Source: an uncultured Granulicatella sp. (GTDB lineage Bacteria > Bacillota > Bacilli > Lactobacillales > Aerococcaceae). Taken from it: a stretch of DNA of 5,301 bases. The stretch covers positions 1 through 5,301 of the forward strand of contig NZ_CALHIF010000078.1 of the NCBI RefSeq assembly GCF_938030755.1. The letters are read 5' to 3'. Numbering within the stretch: the stretch's first letter is position 1; each line of letters opens with the position of its first letter. This document shows, in pieces, positions 1-5,301 of the stretch. The notes beneath the pieces were generated by a model. The model was not told the origin of the DNA and did not search any database. It was given only the letters and a program-made list of their open reading frames with translations. The position numbers were made by a program, and so were the translations under genes.

Positions 1-7
1 ACGTTCG

Positions 8-2038
8 ATGGCAAATGAAGAAATGACAGATTTGAAAATCGTTAAAATCAAATTAGTAGACGATTATCAGTTAAGTATTGGGGAGAAAATTAATAGTTCA
101 AAAACGGCTTCAGAAGTTGCAATTAAGACGATTGCGAAAGAGGTTGGTTCATTTGATCGAGAAGTTCTTTTCTCGTTAAATCTAACAACAAAAAATGAAG
201 TGATAAATGCTTCGATGATCCATATGGGGTCAATAAATAGTTCAGTAGCTCACCCTAGAGAAATCTTTAAAGCAAGTATTTTATCGAATGCTGCAAAAGT
301 TATCTTATTTCATAACCACCCTTCAGGGGATCTGACACCATCTCAAGCGGATATTGACTTCACAAAACGAATTATCGCTACAGGAGACGTACTTGGAATC
401 GAGGTATTAGATCACCTAGTTGTTAATCAATTGGGAGACTATTTAAGCATTATTAGTGAGTACGATATGACTTTAGATAAGAGTTTGGTTTTAGAAACTG
501 CTACAAGTTGGACTGGCATTAAAGAGGAAATGACAGAACTTGAAATCCCCTCAATTACTGAATCTGAACAAGTACTAACAGGAGAAACAGCACAAGAATC
601 CACTACTTATAAAGGAAAAACAAAAGAAGAAAAGAAACAAGAATTAGAAGCACTATCAAAAGTAGTGCAAGACAAAGTGGATTCCTTTATTCGAAATCCT
701 GAATTAGTTAAAGATTTTCTGTTGTTCAAACGCCAGTTCCCTAACTATTCTGCAAAAAATACAATGCTAATTTATTCTCAAAAGCCAACTGCTTTAGGAG
801 TTGGGGCGTATGGGTTTTGGAAGAAAAAAGGATACCCTGTAAAACGTGGAGAAAAAGGAATTCGAATCTATTCGCCAATGACTTCTGAAATGTTATTGGA
901 TTCTAACGGGAAGATTGTTACAACGTTAGAAAAGGCAACAGAAGAAGAAAAAAATCTATTAAAGATTGGGCGTTATACCAAAAGAACGATCGTTAGCGGA
1001 TATCAACCAAAGGCTGTATTTGACATTTCTCAAACCACAGCACCTTTAGAAAGCTATCCTAAACTTGTTCGTACAGGTTATGAATTAGAAAATATAACAA
1101 ATTACCAGATTCAAAATATTGCATTAAATAGTTTGATGAAAGAACAGAATATACAATTTGTGGACTATGATAAAGGACGAGTTGGATTAAACACATACGG
1201 CTATTATATTCCAGCTTCTGATGAAATTTTCTTACAGCCGGATTTAACTTCTGTTGCACGATTCAAAACATTATCACATGAGCTAGCACATGGAATGTTG
1301 CATAAAACAAGTAAATTATCAAAAGAAGCGGAAGAATTTCAAGCACAAATGGTATCTGTTATTGTATCAGATACGCTTCAAATTCCGGTAAAAGATGAAG
1401 ATTATGGATACATTAAAGATTATTCTGAAAAACTATCAGAAGTAGAAAGAAGAGAATTAACAGAAGAAGTATTAGAGGTTGCTAATCAAATTTTAGAACA
1501 ATTTGAAAACACACTTCAAAAAGTTCAATCGCAAGAATTTACTAAAGAAGAACAACAGGAATTGGAACGACTAGGATTGTCGGAACGGTCAACGTTATCC
1601 TTTACAGATAAATTGGAAGTACTTCAATATCCTGCAAATGATAATCAAAAAATGACACTGGCGAAAAAGATAATTGATGACAGTATTTCAAAACTTCCAA
1701 AAGAAGATCAAGAAGTAAAACGAAACGAGGAAGAAGCATTTCTAAGAAATAAAGTGAAAGAAAAACATCCTTATTACCGTATCGGATTGTTAGAAGAAGC
1801 GGTTATTAAACAAACAGATTCGCAACAAATTGAAGTAACAATGATTTCAATAAATGGAAAAGAAACAAAACAAGTATTTGATGAAGAAGAGCAAGTAGTT
1901 GAATTGCTTCAAAAGAAAGAAGCATTTCCAGCCCCTGAAACCGCAATGAATTATATTAAAATCTCAAACGAAATGAAACATCAACAAGAAAGACACCTTC
2001 ATCAAAATCAACAAAAAGAACAAGAACGTCAACTATAA
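8..2038 (+). CDS. LtrC-like polyvalent protein: RadC/JAMM domain + ArdC-type N-domain + HExxH zincin domain
   Basis: Likely an accessory protein of conjugative transfer that handles or protects single-stranded DNA; this role is inferred from its domains. Residues about 11-150 form a RadC-type JAMM/MPN domain: Glu52 in REVLFSLNL, then HNHPSGDLTPSQAD with H102, H104, S106 and D115 as the expected metal and catalytic residues. Residues about 207-290 resemble the ArdC N-terminal ssDNA-binding domain (FPNYSAKNTMLIYSQ, then GFWKKKGYPVKRGEKGIRIY). Residues about 365-460 are a zincin-like domain with HELAH at 424-428 and a probable third ligand at E443 in EEFQAQ. Residues 470-676 are highly charged, with a small beta-rich-looking segment (about 585-640) and a Gln/His-rich tail; I do not recognise them. 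ArdC proteins are known anti-restriction factors, and stand-alone RadC homologues are common on mobile elements. The reading frame is open through bases 1-7, so the true start may lie upstream; ATG at 8 is the first visible start, and any ribosome binding site for it would fall largely outside the window. Domain calls are firm; the biochemical role is not. Confidence 0.88.
   Translation: MANEEMTDLKIVKIKLVDDYQLSIGEKINSSKTASEVAIKTIAKEVGSFDREVLFSLNLTTKNEVINASMIHMGSINSSVAHPREIFKASILSNAAKVILFHNHPSGDLTPSQADIDFTKRIIATGDVLGIEVLDHLVVNQLGDYLSIISEYDMTLDKSLVLETATSWTGIKEEMTELEIPSITESEQVLTGETAQESTTYKGKTKEEKKQELEALSKVVQDKVDSFIRNPELVKDFLLFKRQFPNYSAKNTMLIYSQKPTALGVGAYGFWKKKGYPVKRGEKGIRIYSPMTSEMLLDSNGKIVTTLEKATEEEKNLLKIGRYTKRTIVSGYQPKAVFDISQTTAPLESYPKLVRTGYELENITNYQIQNIALNSLMKEQNIQFVDYDKGRVGLNTYGYYIPASDEIFLQPDLTSVARFKTLSHELAHGMLHKTSKLSKEAEEFQAQMVSVIVSDTLQIPVKDEDYGYIKDYSEKLSEVERRELTEEVLEVANQILEQFENTLQKVQSQEFTKEEQQELERLGLSERSTLSFTDKLEVLQYPANDNQKMTLAKKIIDDSISKLPKEDQEVKRNEEEAFLRNKVKEKHPYYRIGLLEEAVIKQTDSQQIEVTMISINGKETKQVFDEEEQVVELLQKKEAFPAPETAMNYIKISNEMKHQQERHLHQNQQKEQERQL
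17..40 (+). repeat. Imperfect in-frame direct repeat, copy 1 (before the JAMM domain)
   Basis: These 24 nt match 19 of 24 positions of 524-547 in the same reading frame and encode EEMTDLKI against EEMTELEI. The longest exact block is GAAATGACAGA (20-30 and 527-537). The two copies sit just before and just after the RadC-type domain. This may be a trace of how that domain was joined to the ArdC part, or chance in a glutamate-rich linker. Confidence 0.45.
524..547 (+). repeat. Imperfect in-frame direct repeat, copy 2 (after the JAMM domain)
   Basis: This is the partner of 17-40 (19 of 24 nt identical) and encodes EEMTELEI at residues 173-180, in the linker between the JAMM and ArdC-type domains. 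It contains an in-frame ATG at 530. The purine-rich AAAGAGG at 521-527 lies only 2 nt before that ATG, which is too close for an efficient ribosome binding site, so I do not call an internal start. Confidence 0.45.
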
Positions 2039-2065
2039 CCTTTTGCCATTTTGGCAAAAGGTTAT
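2035..2065 (+). terminator. Perfect 13-bp inverted repeat over the stop codon; possible weak terminator/attenuator
   Basis: The arms ATAACCTTTTGCC (2035-2047) and GGCAAAAGGTTAT (2053-2065) are exact reverse complements separated by ATTTT; an inner A-U pair could extend the stem to 14 bp. The TAA stop of the upstream gene (2036-2038) lies within the left arm. The sequence after the core stem (CCTTTTGCC/GGCAAAAGG) is TTATTTAAAG, which is a poor U-tract. Partial termination, attenuation or mRNA 3'-end stabilisation is therefore more likely than full termination. A ribosome finishing the upstream gene would cover the left arm. The hairpin is seen in the sequence; its role is inferred. Confidence 0.6.
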
Positions 2066-2073
2066 TTAAAGAG

Positions 2074-2079
2074 AAAGGA
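2074..2079 (+). promoter_or_regulatory. Ribosome binding site of the SSB gene
   Basis: AAAGGA lies 8 nt before the ATG at 2088 and just 3' of the hairpin, so the site stays accessible when the hairpin forms. It supports ATG 2088 as the start. I see no convincing -35/-10 promoter in the 49-nt gap. Confidence 0.75.
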
Positions 2080-2087
2080 ACAAAACT

Positions 2088-2495
2088 ATGAACATTCAAA
2101 ATCAAGTTAATTTAGTAGGATATGTAGCTATTGAACCGAGATTCAAAGAAAACGAATCGGAAGACAAGGCGGAGTTGTTTTATACATTAGCTGTTAATCG
2201 GAGCTATAAGAATAAGGCTGGAAATTATGAAGTTGATTATATTCCTATCAATGTATTTGGGAAACAAGCTGTGTATCTATCTCAAAAATTACAAAAAGGA
2301 ACATTCTTAATGGTTAACGGCTCTATTCAGATGACAAAATGGACTGAAGGTAAGAAATCGAATATGTATTTCTACCAACACACATTTAGAGTATTAAACA
2401 AAGGGAATAATCCAGCAAAAGAACCAACTGATGAATGGGAAGAACCATTTCCAACAATCGAAACACTGGATTATCTAGGTACATTTAATGATTAA
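2088..2495 (+). CDS. ssb: Single-stranded DNA-binding protein (plasmid/ICE-type SSB)
   Basis: Binds single-stranded DNA through an OB fold, probably during transfer and complementary-strand synthesis of the mobile element. The N-terminal 105 residues follow the bacterial SSB pattern: NQVNLVGYVAIEPRFK at the start, LFYTLAVNRSYKNKAGNYEVDYIPINVFGKQA at 30-61 (core FTLAVNR-like motif and the D-x-I-x-V-x-x-x-GKxA stretch), then LQKGTFLMVNGSIQMTKW at 68-85. At 135 aa it is short compared with chromosomal Bacillota SSBs of about 160-180 aa, because the disordered linker is very reduced. The tail is unusual. An acidic DEWEEPFP lies at 115-122, resembling the usual terminal DDDxPF tip, but 13 more residues follow and the protein ends in GTFND. 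It has its own good ribosome binding site, and its last 8 nt overlap the coupling-protein gene, indicating co-transcription and probable translational coupling. The family call is strong; a transfer-specific role is inferred from the neighbours. Confidence 0.92.
   Translation: MNIQNQVNLVGYVAIEPRFKENESEDKAELFYTLAVNRSYKNKAGNYEVDYIPINVFGKQAVYLSQKLQKGTFLMVNGSIQMTKWTEGKKSNMYFYQHTFRVLNKGNNPAKEPTDEWEEPFPTIETLDYLGTFND
2477..2480 (+). promoter_or_regulatory. Weak ribosome binding site of the coupling-protein gene
   Basis: AGGT, 7 nt before ATG 2488, is the only Shine-Dalgarno-like sequence near this start, and it lies inside the SSB gene. It is weaker than the sites of the genes on either side. With the 8-nt gene overlap, this suggests the coupling protein depends partly on ribosomes terminating at the SSB stop. 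Confidence 0.45.
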
Positions 2496-4770
2496 TCAAT
2501 TTATATATAAACAGCTACAAAAGTTAGAAGGGTCAGGAGCATTAACTCTATTGTGGGTTGGGATTTCCAGCACTATTGCTTTAACCTTCTTTAAAGTCTT
2601 TGAGTATATTATAAGAGTGATTTTAGGCATCTATCAACAAGCAAGACAATTAAAGAACCAGTTTGAGTTTGATGGATTACTCCCAAAAGAATTGCCAACA
2701 ATCCCACTCATTCCGGCATTAGTATTATTTGCTTTGTTTTATGCTATATCGTTCTTTGTAGTTTATCGGTACTATAAAAAACTAGAGTTTGCTTATGGAA
2801 GTCTAGAAAAAGGTCATAAAGGAACGGGACGATTTACAACCGATAAAGAAATCAAGGAACAGTATAAGGAAATATCAAAGTATGTTGCAAAACCGCAAGT
2901 TACTGAAAGCCGTTCTGCAACTACTTTAACCCCTGAACGGCAACAAGCATTAGCACAATTTGAACAAGAAATGGATAGCTATAAGGGAAAAGCTGGTGTT
3001 TTAGTAGCACGTATTAAGAATAAACTATATATCGACACAGATGACGCACATAGCTTGATTGTAGGGCGAACACGTTCAGGAAAAACTCAATCAAAAGTAC
3101 TTACTGATATTGAGATAGCTTCACGCTCTGAAGAAAAACCACATATGATTATTTCTTCCGGGAAATATGAATTACTACAAGGAACGCAAAAAATGTTGAA
3201 GCAAAGAGGATATAAAATTAAAGTTCTAAACCTAATTGATATGGAACGTTCAGAACAATATAATCCTTTAACATTAATTGCCAATGCTTACGCAAAAGGA
3301 GATTATGACGAAGCAATAGAAATCTGTAAAACCTTCTCATATCCTTTGTATCATAACGAAAATGCAAAAGAACCTGTTTGGGAAGAAACCGCTATGGCTT
3401 TAGTCAACGCCTTAATTCTTGCATTATGTCATGAATTTATTGGAGAGGGAGACAACTTTAAACCTGAACAAATACCTTTAGTAAATATGTATAACGTAGC
3501 ACAAATGCTTAATTCCTTAGGAGAAGCTGAAAATGGCAATAGTTATATGCTTGATGATTACTTTGATTCACTACCATTAGACAATCCAGCAAGATTAGAG
3601 TATTCAACAGTTCGAATGTCTACGTCTCAAATGAGGTCATCTATCTTTACTTCAGCACAAGCAAAGATTCGTAATTTTACAGCACGAAGAGTAGCAAAAT
3701 TAATGGATCAAACGTCCTTTCAATTTGATGAGTTTATAAAAACGAACGATGAGGGAAAAGTAGAACCAATTGCATTGTTTTTAGTCCTTCCTGATTATGT
3801 AGAAACAAACTATATTATAGCAACAACATGGCTACAACAATGTTATTATTACTTATCACAATATGCTAGTTTACATGGAGATAGACTACCAAAAAGGATT
3901 TTTCATCACTTTGACGAATTTGGGAATATGCCTTCTTTTTCAGGAATTGGTTCAATGTTAACAGTAGGGGCTGGCAGAGGGTTGTTATATAACTTATATA
4001 TTCAAGATTTATCGCAATTTGATATTAAATACGGAAACGATATAGCACGTTTATTACGTTCTCAATCTATGAATAGATTCTATATTTTGTCAGGTGATAG
4101 TGAAACAAGAAGGGAATTTTCTGAATGGTTAGGTTCAAAAGAATATACACAAGCTTCAAGAACAGGTACATTCGCAAGTTTTAATAAAACTATTACAGAA
4201 AATGTTGAAACAAGACCTTTGTTAACCCCTGACGAATTAGGTCGACTAAGAGAAGGGGAAATTGTAGTAGAACGTTCTACCAAGAGAACTGACTTAAAAG
4301 GGAACAAAATTAGACCGTATCCAATTTTTAATACTGGAGAAGATCATGAATTTGAATATGCCTATAGTTATCTAGGAGATTTGATAAAGAAACTACCGAT
4401 TACAGAATTAGATCTTCCTCATATTTCTAATGATAATTTACACATGGATGCAAAAGCCTTTGTAGCAAAATTAGAACAATTAAAGATGAATTTTCAAAAG
4501 CAAGCACAAGATGAAGAACAGGAAACTCTCAATGTTTCTTCTGAAAAACCAAAAGAACTTAAAGCAACAGATATCTATAGTGGTTATTCAATGCCGTTCC
4601 CAGTTACAACGTCATCTAATTTTGATGACCAGACAATTCAAGAACAGAAAGAAGCTTTGAAGAAAAAAGTCAAAGGTACAGCTAATGCTTATCTAATTCC
4701 ATCTATTGATGAGTTAGAAACTGTGGCTGAATTACAAGAATTTATAAATGAGAACAAACATATTTTTTAG
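2488..4770 (+). CDS. Type IV coupling protein, VirD4/TraG/PcfC-like ATPase
   Basis: Membrane-anchored ATPase that links the relaxase-DNA complex to the type IV secretion channel in conjugation. Two hydrophobic segments lie at about residues 18-48 and 71-94. They are followed by the KGTGRFTTDKEIKEQY stretch typical of this family before the nucleotide-binding domain. Walker A is GRTRSGKT at 193-200 (nt 3064-3087). Walker B is IFHHFDEFGN at 471-480 (nt 3898-3927), with D476 and E477. Later family motifs are YIQDLSQFDIKYG (about 504-516), the FYILSGDSETRREFSEWLGS region (531-550) and RPLLTPDELGRLREGEIVVER (576-596). The segment at about 260-430 is likely the all-alpha domain. At 760 aa it is longer than many Gram-positive homologues (roughly 550-610 aa for PcfC/TrsK). 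The excess includes a C-terminal tail (about 610-760) with charged, coiled-coil-like stretches that may bind relaxosome partners. All catalytic motifs are intact. The start at 2488 overlaps the SSB gene by 8 nt. The membrane VirB6-like gene follows 12 nt downstream, so this is one operon. Confidence 0.95.
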   Translation: MINQFIYKQLQKLEGSGALTLLWVGISSTIALTFFKVFEYIIRVILGIYQQARQLKNQFEFDGLLPKELPTIPLIPALVLFALFYAISFFVVYRYYKKLEFAYGSLEKGHKGTGRFTTDKEIKEQYKEISKYVAKPQVTESRSATTLTPERQQALAQFEQEMDSYKGKAGVLVARIKNKLYIDTDDAHSLIVGRTRSGKTQSKVLTDIEIASRSEEKPHMIISSGKYELLQGTQKMLKQRGYKIKVLNLIDMERSEQYNPLTLIANAYAKGDYDEAIEICKTFSYPLYHNENAKEPVWEETAMALVNALILALCHEFIGEGDNFKPEQIPLVNMYNVAQMLNSLGEAENGNSYMLDDYFDSLPLDNPARLEYSTVRMSTSQMRSSIFTSAQAKIRNFTARRVAKLMDQTSFQFDEFIKTNDEGKVEPIALFLVLPDYVETNYIIATTWLQQCYYYLSQYASLHGDRLPKRIFHHFDEFGNMPSFSGIGSMLTVGAGRGLLYNLYIQDLSQFDIKYGNDIARLLRSQSMNRFYILSGDSETRREFSEWLGSKEYTQASRTGTFASFNKTITENVETRPLLTPDELGRLREGEIVVERSTKRTDLKGNKIRPYPIFNTGEDHEFEYAYSYLGDLIKKLPITELDLPHISNDNLHMDAKAFVAKLEQLKMNFQKQAQDEEQETLNVSSEKPKELKATDIYSGYSMPFPVTTSSNFDDQTIQEQKEALKKKVKGTANAYLIPSIDELETVAELQEFINENKHIF

Positions 4771-4777
4771 AAAGGAG
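4771..4777 (+). promoter_or_regulatory. Strong ribosome binding site of the membrane protein gene
   Basis: AAAGGAG follows directly on the TAG of the coupling-protein gene and lies 5 nt before ATG 4783. It fixes the start of the downstream gene and is the best Shine-Dalgarno match in the window. Confidence 0.8.
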
Positions 4778-4782
4778 TATCT

Positions 4783-5301
4783 ATGACAGTAGAAGAAATA
4801 AAAGCATCACTAGAAAGCCTATCTCCATTTTTAGAGTTAAGCAATTTCCTTTTAGATTTTATTCGCTTCCTTCTCTGGGGATTATTAAAAATTATTGTGT
4901 GGATTGCTGAAAGTATTTCAGGGGTATACGTTGAATTGTTCAAGATATTTGATGTTTTGAAAAACTCTGAAATTACAACAATCGTAAAAGACTATTCTCC
5001 TGTTGCATGGACAGTAGGTGGAGTTGCGATTGCCTACTTTGGAATTAGGTATATGCTGAATCCAGAAATGAGATTATCAAAAGGGGTTCGCAATTTCCTG
5101 TTCGGAGTATTAATACTAGTTTGCTCTAGCACGATAATGACGTTAGTGTCTGATAGTGCCACAAATATAGCAACAAATTTTAGTGGAGATACAAAGGCAA
5201 CAGTTGTTTATGAAGTCGTTTCTAAAAACATGACTGACTTATATAAGGTTGATGCAGCAAATGACAAACAACTTGATTCTGCACGCCCCACTATCTCAAA
5301 G
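4783..5301 (+). CDS. Partial multi-spanning membrane protein, probable VirB6/TrbL-like conjugation channel component
   Basis: The first 173 codons are open with no stop, and the gene runs off the right edge of the window. Likely hydrophobic membrane segments lie at residues about 21-45 (FLLDFIRFLLWGLLKIIVWIA region), 72-92 (SPVAWTVGGVAIAYFGIRYML) and 102-124 (VRNFLFGVLILVCSSTIMTLV). Between the second and third is a short charged loop with NPEMRLSKGVRN. After the third comes a polar stretch rich in Ser, Thr, Asp and Lys that is probably extracytoplasmic. Three spaced helices in the first 125 residues, a hydrophilic loop, and a position directly after the VirD4-type gene all fit the VirB6/TrbL-like polytopic proteins of Gram-positive transfer operons. 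I recognise no diagnostic motif, so the family call rests on topology and context. The ATG at 4783 is supported by a strong AAAGGAG. An alternative is another transfer-operon membrane protein of unknown function. Confidence 0.7.
   Translation, partial: MTVEEIKASLESLSPFLELSNFLLDFIRFLLWGLLKIIVWIAESISGVYVELFKIFDVLKNSEITTIVKDYSPVAWTVGGVAIAYFGIRYMLNPEMRLSKGVRNFLFGVLILVCSSTIMTLVSDSATNIATNFSGDTKATVVYEVVSKNMTDLYKVDAANDKQLDSARPTISK

Noticed and set aside
521..532. Possible internal translation start at ATG 530 giving an ArdC-only form
   Set aside because: The purine-rich AAAGAGG is only 2 nt from the ATG, too close for normal initiation, and there is no other evidence of a second product.
1059..1259. 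Minus-strand open frame of 66 codons inside the first gene
   Set aside because: It lies fully antisense to a well-supported domain (ArdC/zincin region), has no ribosome binding site that I see, and encodes no recognisable motif.
2039..2087. Origin of transfer or promoter in the gap with the inverted repeat
   Set aside because: No relaxase gene, nic-like motif or clear -35/-10 pair is visible in these 49 nt. A transcriptional hairpin explains the repeat more simply.
2489..2498. 10-bp perfect palindrome TGATTAATCA over the SSB stop / coupling-protein start
   Set aside because: It is short, AT-rich, has no spacer and does not extend outward. It is explained by overlapping start and stop codons and is likely chance.
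3087..3284. Minus-strand open frame of 65 codons inside the coupling-protein gene
   Set aside because: It is antisense to the Walker A-containing region and its protein shows no family features, so it is a shadow frame.
4080..4307. Minus-strand open frame of 75 codons inside the coupling-protein gene
   Set aside because: It is antisense to conserved late motifs of the coupling protein and has no independent support.

Overview
The window is AT-rich and densely coded. Every gene is on the + strand, with purine-rich AAAGGA-type ribosome binding sites and very short gaps. Codon use favours A/T-ending codons. Together these suggest a low-GC Gram-positive bacterium (Bacillota), most plausibly of the Enterococcus/Streptococcus/Lactococcus/Listeria kind; the exact host is inference. 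The gene content is that of a conjugative plasmid or integrative conjugative element, specifically part of its transfer operon.

Layout: (1) 8-2038 is a large multidomain protein. It joins a RadC-type JAMM/MPN domain, an ArdC-type N-terminal (ssDNA-binding) domain, an HELAH zincin-like domain and an uncharacterised charged C-terminal region. This is the 'polyvalent protein' / LtrC-like type found on conjugative elements. (2) 2035-2065 is a perfect 13-bp inverted repeat that overlaps the stop codon of the first gene and fills most of the 49-nt gap. (3) 2088-2495 is a plasmid-type single-stranded DNA-binding protein. (4) 2488-4770 overlaps it by 8 nt and encodes a VirD4/TraG/PcfC-type coupling-protein ATPase with two N-terminal membrane segments, Walker A and B motifs and an extended C-terminus. 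(5) 4783 to the window edge is the start of a multi-spanning membrane protein, probably a VirB6/TrbL-type channel component. It is cut off at the right end.

The genes fit one process. The coupling protein brings the relaxosome to the mating channel, and the VirB6-like protein would form part of that channel. The SSB coats single-stranded plasmid DNA, and the ArdC/JAMM fusion plausibly protects or manages entering ssDNA, for example against restriction. No relaxase, oriT, integrase, rRNA/tRNA, CRISPR array or insertion sequence is visible. No gene-free stretch exceeds 50 bases.

The most noteworthy points are the JAMM + ArdC + zincin fusion with an in-frame short repeat on both sides of its JAMM domain, the hairpin built around the first stop codon, and the SSB tail. 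In that tail an acidic EEPF-like motif is internal rather than terminal. Nothing here is clearly a wholly new system.
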